A DNA stretch of 64,000 nucleotides from Anaerolinea sp. Its GTDB lineage: Bacteria; Chloroflexota; Anaerolineae; Anaerolineales; Anaerolineaceae. Of this stretch, positions 42,863 to 51,012 are shown one piece after another. The notes beneath the pieces were generated by a model that did not search any database, was not told where the DNA came from, and worked only from the letters and a program-made list of their open reading frames with translations. Position 1 is the first letter of the stretch; each line of letters starts with the position of its first letter. The translations under genes were made by a program, and so were the position numbers. The DNA is taken from assembly GCA_029975055.1 (NCBI GenBank), contig JARKPU010000002.1, positions 113,332-177,331 on the forward strand, in the 5' to 3' direction.

Positions 42863-45800
42863 ATGACGACCGGCAACCCTCGCCTGTTTCACACCACGCG
42901 CTCCCTCCAGGAAGCCCTGGAAAGCGCCTTCAAACAAAGCCTGCCGCAGGGTGCCCTCCTGCCGCTGCGTGATGCCCTCCTCCCGGCCATCCACTCGGCC
43001 ATTCACCTCGCCGGTGAGAAGCGGCAAGACCCGCGCAACACCTTCGCGGCGATGCAGACCGAGCTGGAAGACTGGAAGCGCCTGCTCGATGACCTGCAAA
43101 CCACCGCCAGCGACTGGTACGTCTTTGAGGAGCTTCAGGCGCGCTTCAACGACTCCTGGTGGGCCGGGCAGCTGGCCGCCCTCGAAGCAAAATTCAAAGA
43201 AAACCACCAGGATGGCGCAAGACTCTGGCTGGAGCTCTTTGCTTCGGCCCTCGTTGAGTGGGACCTTCCCGGCTGCGCCCGCATGACTGCGCACGAGTTC
43301 CCGTTCCCCGAATCGCTGGCCTACGTGCCGCTCATGTTCCAAAGCGGGGTGGCCGGGCTGCAAAACGGGCAGCCCGCCGAGGCGGGCGACATGCTCGCCT
43401 TCCTCAGCGAGCCATTGGGCCTGGAGCCGCCCCCGCAAATCGACCCGAAAGTGCAGGCGCTGATCATCTTCCTGCAAGGGCGCATCAGTGAAGCGGCCGG
43501 CGACCTGGAACAGGCCGCCGACCAGTACACCAGGGCCGCCGGCATGCTGCCCCTCGACGGCCTACCGCAGACCGGCCTGGCCTGGCTGAAGAAACGCCAG
43601 GGCAGCGAAGAAGAAGCCGCCGCGCTTTTCAAACAGGCCTGCAGCCTCTCTCCCGACCAGCCCGAGGGGTACACCGGCCTGGCGATGCTGCTCGACGACC
43701 AATCGGCGTGGAGCGAAGCCGAAGAATGGTACCGCCGCGCGGTGGATTGCGCCCTGCGTAAACCCAACCCGCTGCGCGCAGTCGAACGGTTGCTGGCCCC
43801 CACGAGCGGCAACCTCTACTTTCACCTCGCCGAGGCGTTGAAAGATATTTCGCTTGCCGCAGCTCTGGATGCCGTCGAAAAGGCGCTGGCGGCCTCGCTG
43901 AAGAACGCCAGCGCGTACCCCGACGTGGCAGCGTATGCGCTCAAAGGCGATCTGCTCAGAGAACGGCGCAAGAAGAGCGATGCCGCCCAGGCCTACTATG
44001 AAGCCGGGCGGCGCGCGGGCTGGAATGGCAATTTCGAACAGGCAGTGAAGCTGCTCAAGAAAGCCGAACGCCTGGAGAAAAAGTCGCAGGAGATCTACCT
44101 CTCGCTATCCGAAAACCTGCGCATGCACAGCTACGACCTCGCCGGTCAGGCCGAAAAAGACCGCATGATCGCCGAAAGCTTGAAAGCCTGGGAAACCGGC
44201 GACCGCCTTGGCGGTTACACCGCAGAGAACAGCTGGGCGCTGCTCAGCCGGGCGTTGATCAACGAAATCCGCCCGGAACGCAACACCGTGGGCCTTGGGC
44301 TTGCCGACCTGTACGATTGGGAAGCGCTCTATTATATCGAGCGAGCGCTCCTGCTTAACGAACGTGATGTGTATGCCTGGACCTTCCTGGGGCGTTATTA
44401 CCGCTTCTTGAATATGCGCTCCTGCTACCGCTATGCCCTCGACCGGGCGCTCGAAATCCGCCCGGATGACGTGGGCCTGCTCGAAGAGCGCACGATCATG
44501 TCGGCGAACGACGGTGAGTATGAGCAGGCGAAGAAGCTGGTCAACCGGCTGCTCAAAACCGAAGCCTACGCCAGCGCCTCCTGGGCGCGCAGCGTGTACG
44601 GGTTCGCGCTCTCGCGCCTGGGGAAGTACGCCGAGGCTTTGAAATACGCCGAAGTCCCTTCGGAATTCGATTGGGTCTATTTCTACCGGGCATTGTGCTT
44701 CATCCGCCTCGATCAACCCGAAAAAGCCGTTCAGGAATATGAAACCGTCTGGAAGAAGACGGTCGAAGGCCCCAAGCGGCAGCCGCTCTCTTCGGGCCAG
44801 GCGGGGTTCTTCATCGCATTGATCGCCCCCGAACGCCGCGAGATGCTAAACCAGGCCATCACTCTGCTCGAAGAAACGCTGGATGATCAAACCGATCTCT
44901 TCAACCCGCGTTTCTACCTGGGCTGCGCCCGCCTGTGCCGCGGAGACGACCCCCAGGCTGCCCGCGAGCTGATGCGGCAGGCGGTGATGGAGACGACCAT
45001 CGCCAACGAGCTGGCGCAGGCCGCCGGGCTGTTCCTCCCCGATATGATCAAATTCAGCGCAGCCTTGCCCCACGCCGAACAGGTGACCGCCGTCTTCAAG
45101 GAAATCCAGGCGCTGGCCGCTGAGCAGGCGCAGAAGCTGCAGCAGCGCCCGCTCAAGGCCGAGGAGGAATTCACCGAGCGCCGGAAGCGCCTCGAGGAGG
45201 GAGAATTTGCCAATGTGCCCGCCGAGCTGCTCGAGCGGGGCCGCATCGGCGCCCGGGCTGCCGACGCCCGCTTTGAGCTCCACGCCGGGCGCATCCTCGA
45301 AGCCGCCGAAATTTACGCCGATCTGCTCGCCAACCACAACGAGAATCTCCCCGAAGCATCGCAGGGGTTAGAGCGCGCCACGCAGGGCATTCACACGGAG
45401 GCCGTTTCCATGCTCGGCAAAGGCAACCGCTACGCCGCGGCGCTGAAGCTGCTCCACAAAACGCACCAGTTCATGCTGCAGCAGAAGCGGGAAGAGAACC
45501 TCCCTGAAGTCAAGAGCCAGATTGCCCTGGCCTATCTGGGCCTCTCAGAGCGCCGGAAGGACTCCGCAGCCTCAGCCGCGGGGGCCATCCTGGAGGCCTG
45601 GGAAGCGCTCAATGAGCAAAGCGAAGCCGATGGCTGGCGGCAGGTGGCCGATCACCTGCGCAAGCCCATCACGAGCATGCGCCAATACTGGCAGATCGAC
45701 CGGGCTCTCAGGGGCATCGCGGCGGCGGCCAAACCGGGCCGGGCCGGGCCCGATGAACAACTGGCCGGCGGCGTGGAGCTCATCTTGCAGCGCATGGATG

Positions 45801-46699
45801 AATTCCTGGCCGAAAAATACCGGGTCGACTCGCTCTACCTCGACCGCCCGCCCATCTACATCATCCGCGTGGAAATCGGCGACGGCATCGCGCCGCCGGA
45901 TACCTCCAGCCAGTGGGAGATGATCACCCGGTACGTCCCCCAGGTGCGCTCGCGCCTGAATGCCGAGTTCGGCGCGGAGATTCCCGGCGTGTTTTTCAAC
46001 CTGGTTCCCGGAATCCTATCACCGGGCCAATACCGGTTGTGGATCAACCTGAAGGTGGCCGGCCAGGGCAGCATCCCATCTGGGATGGACCCCACCGAAG
46101 CGCTGGCCGACATTTTATATCGTGAACTGCGGATGCACTTCGCGCCTTTTATGACCTTCCAAAACACGCTCAGGCTGATCCAGACCTGGCAGAAAGCAAG
46201 CCCCGAATATTACCTGCTGGTGAGCCGGACCCTGCCGGACGATTCCACGAAGCGGGAACTGGGGCTGGCTCTGCGCAGCCTGGCGCGCGAGCAGGTGCCC
46301 ACCAACCGGCCGGGTGAGATTCTGCCCGCCCTGCGAGACCTGCGCATCGAGCGGGACGGCCGCCTGGAACTGGTGCGCAAGCTGCGCCTGGCCCTGGCAG
46401 GCAGCCTGCCCGGCCTGGAACCGGACCGGCGGCAGGTGGAGTTGCCCGTGGAACTGGAAAACGAACTGGAAAGCTACTGGAAGGTCGTCGAAGGCGAGCC
46501 GCTGCTGGTTCTACCGAAGGAGGCAGCGGAGCGCTTGCAAGGCGCAGTGGAACAGTTGGGCGGTGATGTGATCATCTGCCGCAGCCCCCAATTGAGGCCG
46601 GCCCTGCGCAGGCTCATCGAAGCCCGCCTGCCGCATGTTCCAGTCCTTTCTGAAGAAGAGCGGCGGGCCGCTGCGAACCCCGCCGGAGGTGAAGCGTGA
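42863..46699 (+). CDS. TPR-repeat protein with C-terminal FlhA (FHIPEP)-like cytoplasmic domain
   Basis: The product is 1,278 residues, no signal peptide or membrane helices. Tetratricopeptide-like helices are clear at about 213-296 (EEEAAALFKQACSLSPDQPEG), 500-635 and 790-870. The last ~280 residues follow the cytoplasmic part of FlhA/type III export gates: VPQVRSRLNAEFGAEIPGV, ILSPGQYRLWINLKVAGQG, a helical middle, and SPQLRPALRRLIEARLPHVPVLS. In FlhA that domain docks export substrates and chaperones, but here the eight-helix membrane half is absent. ATG 42863 follows the CHAT-2 stop by one base; the stop overlaps the next GTG. A scaffold that senses or presents proteins to the CHAT proteases is inferred. 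Confidence 0.8.
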   Translation: MTTGNPRLFHTTRSLQEALESAFKQSLPQGALLPLRDALLPAIHSAIHLAGEKRQDPRNTFAAMQTELEDWKRLLDDLQTTASDWYVFEELQARFNDSWWAGQLAALEAKFKENHQDGARLWLELFASALVEWDLPGCARMTAHEFPFPESLAYVPLMFQSGVAGLQNGQPAEAGDMLAFLSEPLGLEPPPQIDPKVQALIIFLQGRISEAAGDLEQAADQYTRAAGMLPLDGLPQTGLAWLKKRQGSEEEAAALFKQACSLSPDQPEGYTGLAMLLDDQSAWSEAEEWYRRAVDCALRKPNPLRAVERLLAPTSGNLYFHLAEALKDISLAAALDAVEKALAASLKNASAYPDVAAYALKGDLLRERRKKSDAAQAYYEAGRRAGWNGNFEQAVKLLKKAERLEKKSQEIYLSLSENLRMHSYDLAGQAEKDRMIAESLKAWETGDRLGGYTAENSWALLSRALINEIRPERNTVGLGLADLYDWEALYYIERALLLNERDVYAWTFLGRYYRFLNMRSCYRYALDRALEIRPDDVGLLEERTIMSANDGEYEQAKKLVNRLLKTEAYASASWARSVYGFALSRLGKYAEALKYAEVPSEFDWVYFYRALCFIRLDQPEKAVQEYETVWKKTVEGPKRQPLSSGQAGFFIALIAPERREMLNQAITLLEETLDDQTDLFNPRFYLGCARLCRGDDPQAARELMRQAVMETTIANELAQAAGLFLPDMIKFSAALPHAEQVTAVFKEIQALAAEQAQKLQQRPLKAEEEFTERRKRLEEGEFANVPAELLERGRIGARAADARFELHAGRILEAAEIYADLLANHNENLPEASQGLERATQGIHTEAVSMLGKGNRYAAALKLLHKTHQFMLQQKREENLPEVKSQIALAYLGLSERRKDSAASAAGAILEAWEALNEQSEADGWRQVADHLRKPITSMRQYWQIDRALRGIAAAAKPGRAGPDEQLAGGVELILQRMDEFLAEKYRVDSLYLDRPPIYIIRVEIGDGIAPPDTSSQWEMITRYVPQVRSRLNAEFGAEIPGVFFNLVPGILSPGQYRLWINLKVAGQGSIPSGMDPTEALADILYRELRMHFAPFMTFQNTLRLIQTWQKASPEYYLLVSRTLPDDSTKRELGLALRSLAREQVPTNRPGEILPALRDLRIERDGRLELVRKLRLALAGSLPGLEPDRRQVELPVELENELESYWKVVEGEPLLVLPKEAAERLQGAVEQLGGDVIICRSPQLRPALRRLIEARLPHVPVLSEEERRAAANPAGGEA

Positions 46700-48138
46700 C
46701 CAAAAACCTGACCCCAACCCTCGATATCACCCTCCGGCTGGATGAGCTCGTCGCCCGCGAGGTCGAAAAGGCCAACGCGAAGGCTGCCCTGGCCGCCGCC
46801 TGCGAAGAGAAAGTGCGCGCGGTGATGAGCATAGCGGGCGTGCCGGGCGAGCCCAAAGTGGATGTGCAAGAGGGCATCCCCGCCGAATGGACCCCGGCGC
46901 TGGTGGTGATCAACGCGAATGGAGACAACCAGTACAGCCTGCCGGGGGCCGAGAACCGGATTCTATCCGTCACGCTCGGGCGCCTGCTGGAACCGGGCGA
47001 AAACGGCCCGGCGATCCCCGGCTGGCTGGCCGAGCAGTTCAAGACCTCCGGCGCAGATCACCCCGGCATCGCCTACCTCTCGAACCTGGTTCAATCGGCT
47101 TTCTTTTCCAACCCGGTGTACCTGCTGGGGCGCGAGCACTCTGAAGCGATCCTGCGCAGTCTGGCGGTGCATAAAATCGCCAAATCGACCGACGTGGACT
47201 GGCTCGATGCCGTCCTGTACGGCCTGCTGCGGCTGCGCATCTCGCTGGCCGACCTGACGAAGCTGGCAAAAGCCCTCCGGCCGCACCTGAAAGCGCATCC
47301 GCTCGAAGCCATCGAGTCGGCCGTGAGCGAGCTAATGCCCGGCTCGATCGGCGTGCTGGCTCCGCGCTGGCTGCTGGAAGCCTATACCCTGGCCGATGAA
47401 AACCGCCCGTTCGTCCCGCCGCCCGCAGGCGAAGACTCTGCGGCGCCTTTCGACGCTTTTGCGAACGTGGAAAAGAACATCATCACCTCCTCCGGCCTGG
47501 ATATCCCCCGGCTGGAATTCGAGATCAGCGACACGCCCGAGGCGAGCTTCACCTTCCGTTACAATCACATCCCGGTCATGCCCTGGCCCGCCCTGCCTCC
47601 CGGCTTTGCCCTGGTGGATGCGCCGCCTGAACGCGTGAGCCTGTGGGTGCCCGATGCAAAAGCCGTCCTCCACCCCGATAACGGCGGGGTATGCAGCCTG
47701 GTGAAGCTGGAGTATGCCCCTCACCTGGCCGAGAACGGCTTCTTCGTTCTTCAGGGCATGCAGTACCTGGCGGAATGTTTTTCCAGCCAGACGGGCATCA
47801 ACCGCGCCACGCTGGTCCACCTGGAAGGGGTGAGAGCCTGGCTCGAAGACCTGGGCAATTCCTCGCCCGATCTGGTCAAGGCCGTCCACGCCGAATACGA
47901 AGGCGGCAGGCTGGCCATCCTCAGCGCCACGCTGCGGCGGCTGGTGGAAAGAAACTTCACCCTCAACCTGCTGCCGCAAATCCTCGAATGCCTGCTGGAT
48001 TCGCGCGTGGTCGCCGCCGACCCCGAAGCCTTCGAAGTGGCAGGCGAGGCTATGCCCGTCTCGGCCGAGGTGGCCGGGAGCGACTGGCGCAATAACTCGC
48101 AGGTGCTGGCCGATTACGTGGTCTGGGCACTCGGCTGA
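46696..48138 (+). CDS. Soluble FlhA (FHIPEP)-like protein
   Basis: The product is 480 residues, starting at GTG 46696 inside the previous stop (GTGA) behind GGAGGTGAAGC. The first ~240 residues are helical and unassigned. From about 250 to the end the pattern follows the FlhA cytoplasmic domain a second time: GLDIPRLEFEI, a central LPPGFALVDAP, then a helical part in the order of FlhA (FVLQGMQYLAECFSSQTG, LEDLGNSSPDLVKAVHAE, ATLRRLVERNFTLNLLPQIL). No membrane segment. It is the last gene of the CHAT operon, convergent with the GH99-like gene 12 bases away. The link to FlhA is by pattern only and should be treated as probable. Confidence 0.75.
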   Translation: MTKNLTPTLDITLRLDELVAREVEKANAKAALAAACEEKVRAVMSIAGVPGEPKVDVQEGIPAEWTPALVVINANGDNQYSLPGAENRILSVTLGRLLEPGENGPAIPGWLAEQFKTSGADHPGIAYLSNLVQSAFFSNPVYLLGREHSEAILRSLAVHKIAKSTDVDWLDAVLYGLLRLRISLADLTKLAKALRPHLKAHPLEAIESAVSELMPGSIGVLAPRWLLEAYTLADENRPFVPPPAGEDSAAPFDAFANVEKNIITSSGLDIPRLEFEISDTPEASFTFRYNHIPVMPWPALPPGFALVDAPPERVSLWVPDAKAVLHPDNGGVCSLVKLEYAPHLAENGFFVLQGMQYLAECFSSQTGINRATLVHLEGVRAWLEDLGNSSPDLVKAVHAEYEGGRLAILSATLRRLVERNFTLNLLPQILECLLDSRVVAADPEAFEVAGEAMPVSAEVAGSDWRNNSQVLADYVVWALG

Positions 48139-48150
48139 CCGGCCGATTGC

Positions 48151-49536
48151 CTACGGATATTTCTGTAAGATCTCCCGCGCCGCGGCGGCGTCGCCGTTGA
48201 GGAGGGCTGCCGAAGCCTGGTCGAGTTCGGCCTCAGCGGCGGTATCACCTTGCAGCTGCTTGCGCAGGTCGAAGAGCCGCTGCGGCAGGCGCAGATCATC
48301 CGCCGTGAAGGCGAACGCCGCGTCACCGCTGGCTTTGCGCGCCTCCTGCACCATTTCGAGGTACAGGTAACCGTATTCCACCGTCGGCTCGATGTTGGTG
48401 CCTTCGCCGTAGTCGTTCCAGGTGATTAACTGCACCAGGTCCGGCTGCTGGTCGAGCGCCTTCTGCAGCGTGAAGCGGAACGTCTTCCCCTCCAGCGCGT
48501 CAAGGTAACCGTAACCGGCGCTCACCCCGGCCTCTTTGTAGATGTCGTTGAAGCCGGGGAAAGCCCCGCCCACCCGGTAGGGCCAGTGTTCGGCCTTATC
48601 GTAGAACTCATCCAGGTAACTGAGCAGCTTATCGTGCGAGAGCACGCCCCCCACCGAGGCCCACATCGGCGGCCAGGGGTACGCGGCGGTCACCGGTTTA
48701 TAGAAGACGTTATCGAGCGCCACGAAGAGCGGCTTTGGCTCCAGCACCGAGAACAGCTCGTCCCACTGCGGGCCTTCCTTGAAGTACTGCGGCCCAAAGA
48801 TGAACAGCACCGGCTGACCGTCTTGCTTAAGGTAGGCTTCGTCTTTGAACCAGGTATCCTGCAGGTAGCGCATCACCTTCTGCCCGTGGGCGATGGCCTC
48901 TTCCTTCTTCAGGTACCCGCCATCGACCATGTGCAAAATTGTCTGATCCTCGTAGCAGACGACGAACTTCAACCCGGCCTTTTTGATCACCTCGAAGAGC
49001 TTTTGCGTGGCCGAGTTGACAAACCCGTAATCGTAGTAGCTCTCGATGCCGTACCAGTCCACGATCACGCCATCGATTCCGCTCAGCTTCATCAACTGCA
49101 CCTGGTATTCGAGCACGCGCTCATCCGTCGAGTCATAGAGGCCCACCAGCGGGGTGTAATTGGAGGCAAAATCCGACCAGCTCCCGTCGTCGTTCTTCTT
49201 GGGCGTGAAGTGGTTCATCGTCCAGTGCCAGCCCCAGCTGCCGCTGACCGCGAAGGACTGATACCAGGGCATGTAATGCGCCATGAGCAGCGGGCGCTCC
49301 TGCCCTGCGTAGGTGAAGGGGCCTTCCGGCATATCGGGCATGGGCGTGGGCGAGGCGGTCGGTTTGAGCGTGGCGGTCGGCGAGGGTTCGACCGTGGCCG
49401 TAGCCGTGGGGAGCGGCGTGGAAGTCGGCTCGGCGGCGGTGGCTGAAGCTGCCGGGGCCGGGGCCGCCGAACAACCCGCCAGAGCCAGCATCAGCACAAT
49501 GAATAAGATTCGCATTGCCAGGGTCTTCATATGCAT
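48151..49536 (-). CDS. GH99-like (WbsX-type) lipoprotein glycoside hydrolase
   Basis: The product is 461 residues. A lipoprotein signal ends in LALAGC, so it is exported and lipid-anchored. A Thr/Pro/Ala-rich linker (about 25-70) follows. The catalytic part has the markers of GH99/WbsX-like TIM barrels: LMAHYMPWY near the start, DGVIVDWYG, and LITWNDYGEGTNIEPT, where known members carry WNEWHEGT-IEP. GH99 enzymes are endo-alpha-mannanases; WbsX-like proteins are linked to surface polysaccharide loci. A C-terminal helical tail follows the barrel. The start ATG has GTGAGGA five bases upstream. It is co-directional with, but separate from, the transporter gene. Confidence 0.85.
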   Translation of the reverse strand: MHMKTLAMRILFIVLMLALAGCSAAPAPAASATAAEPTSTPLPTATATVEPSPTATLKPTASPTPMPDMPEGPFTYAGQERPLLMAHYMPWYQSFAVSGSWGWHWTMNHFTPKKNDDGSWSDFASNYTPLVGLYDSTDERVLEYQVQLMKLSGIDGVIVDWYGIESYYDYGFVNSATQKLFEVIKKAGLKFVVCYEDQTILHMVDGGYLKKEEAIAHGQKVMRYLQDTWFKDEAYLKQDGQPVLFIFGPQYFKEGPQWDELFSVLEPKPLFVALDNVFYKPVTAAYPWPPMWASVGGVLSHDKLLSYLDEFYDKAEHWPYRVGGAFPGFNDIYKEAGVSAGYGYLDALEGKTFRFTLQKALDQQPDLVQLITWNDYGEGTNIEPTVEYGYLYLEMVQEARKASGDAAFAFTADDLRLPQRLFDLRKQLQGDTAAEAELDQASAALLNGDAAAAREILQKYP

Positions 49537-49669
49537 TCTGTCCTCACAAAAACAATGGGTGGGCTGAAAGGCTGCCTTTTGCTGATGTTTGATATTATCT
49601 TCCGAATTTCGCTAACCTCGAACATGCCTCACCGGGTGCGCAGCCGGTTTCCTGCAACTGCACCGGCAG

Positions 49670-50899
49670 CTAGCCGGTGAAACTCAACCAGCCCACGGCG
49701 ATGGCGAGCGTCGCCAGCGTGACGATGATCCCTGCCCGGGTGTACTCCCAGAAGCTGATCTCCACCCGCCAGCGCGAGGCCGTTTCGGCAACGATCAGGT
49801 TGGCCACCGAGCCGAGCAACGTGAGGTTGCCCGCCAGCGTGGAGGCGGCAGCCAGCGTCAGCCAGCCGGTGCGCGCATCCGGCATGGTGGCAACGACGGG
49901 TCGCAGCAGCAGCACCGCCGGAACGTTCGAGACCAGGTTGCTCAAAACCACCGTCACGGCCGTCAGGTTCAGGATCGTCGCGCGCTGCGCCAGCCCGTTC
50001 AGGTCGATCAACTCGCTCGTCACCCGGCTGGTCTCCAGCGAACCGCTGATGACGAACAGCGCGGCGAAGAAGACCAGCAGGCTCCAATCGAACTCGGCAA
50101 AGACGGTGTGCGGCCGGTGCCGGCGGGTGATGAGCAGGATATTCGCCGCCAGGAAGGACGCCAGGGCAATCGGCACGCCCGCCAGAAAGGCCGCGAGCAG
50201 CCCCGCCGTCACCGCGAGGGTTTTGATGAGCAGCCCCTTTGAGACTTCCTCGCCGTCTTCGCCCGGGGTCTCGAAGACCGCGCCGCGCCTGAACTCGCGC
50301 GGGTAAATCCATACCAGCGTCAGCCAGATCACGCCCATCCCCAGCAGCGCCACCGGGGCCAGCGCCAGGGTGAAGCCCAGGTACGGGATGCCCGATGAAA
50401 TGCCGACGATCATATTCTGCGGGTTGCCGGTGAGCGTGGCCGTCGAGCCCACGTTGGCAGAAAGCGCCAGGGTGATGAGGTAAGGAATGGGGTTGCGCTT
50501 GAGTTTATCCATCAACCCCAAGATCAGCGGCGCGAACACCAGGCAGATCGTGTCGTTGAGGAAGAGCGCCGAAAGCACCCCGCAGAGGAGGATCTCCAAT
50601 GCCAGGAAAGCCCGCGGTGTGCGCGCCGTCCGCGCCAGCCACCGCCCCGAAAGCGTAAAGAACCCGGCCAGCTTGAGGTTGGCATTGATGATCATCATGC
50701 TGAAGAGCAGGAAGATGGTATCGAAATTGACGTAGGACGGCAGGTCTTCGAAGCGCACCTGCCCAAACACCACCAGCAGGGCCACCCCCATCAGCGCGAT
50801 GGTCGTGCGGTTCGATTGGATGATCGGCCAGCGCCCGATGGCGATGCCGATGAACGCCAGGGCGACGATCGCCAGGGTGATGCGAGGGTCGGGGAGCAT
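49670..50899 (-). CDS. SLC13/ArsB-type anion or citrate transporter
   Basis: The product is 409 residues with about ten to eleven hydrophobic helices. Ion-transporter superfamily motifs are visible: STATLTGNPQNMIVG in the first half and LLGSVANLIVAE in the second, the two inverted-repeat hairpin regions. It should move an anion such as a dicarboxylate, sulfate or arsenite, coupled to ions; the substrate is open. The frame extends to 50989, but that part is soluble and lies in the Ig-gene terminator region, so ATG 50899 is chosen. A TATAAT ends eight bases before that ATG, suggesting a leaderless transcript. Confidence 0.9.
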   Translation of the reverse strand: MLPDPRITLAIVALAFIGIAIGRWPIIQSNRTTIALMGVALLVVFGQVRFEDLPSYVNFDTIFLLFSMMIINANLKLAGFFTLSGRWLARTARTPRAFLALEILLCGVLSALFLNDTICLVFAPLILGLMDKLKRNPIPYLITLALSANVGSTATLTGNPQNMIVGISSGIPYLGFTLALAPVALLGMGVIWLTLVWIYPREFRRGAVFETPGEDGEEVSKGLLIKTLAVTAGLLAAFLAGVPIALASFLAANILLITRRHRPHTVFAEFDWSLLVFFAALFVISGSLETSRVTSELIDLNGLAQRATILNLTAVTVVLSNLVSNVPAVLLLRPVVATMPDARTGWLTLAAASTLAGNLTLLGSVANLIVAETASRWRVEISFWEYTRAGIIVTLATLAIAVGWLSFTG

Positions 50900-50906
50900 C
50901 CAGGAG

Positions 50907-50912
50907 ATTATA
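50907..50912 (-). promoter_or_regulatory. TATAAT -10 box adjacent to the transporter start codon
   Basis: A consensus TATAAT on the minus strand is followed by seven bases (CTCCTGG) and ATG 50899. Transcription would begin at about the start codon. This is the second such case in the window (see 18380-18385). Confidence 0.45.
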
Positions 50913-50944
50913 TCAAAGCCCGGCTCGAACCGGCCCAAAACCGG

Positions 50945-50981
50945 GCGGGGCTGCCCGGTTCGTGCATCCGGACAGCCCCGC
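50945..50981 (-). terminator. Intrinsic terminator of the Ig-repeat gene
   Basis: GCGGGGCTG (50945-50953) and CAGCCCCGC (50973-50981) form a perfect 9-bp stem with an inner CCGG/CCGG pairing. It lies 32 bases past the stop of the Ig-repeat gene. On the minus strand it is followed by CCGGTTTTGGG, a short T run. Confidence 0.6.
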
Positions 50982-51012
50982 GATCTCAATCAGTTGGTTT
51001 CCGTCACCGGCC

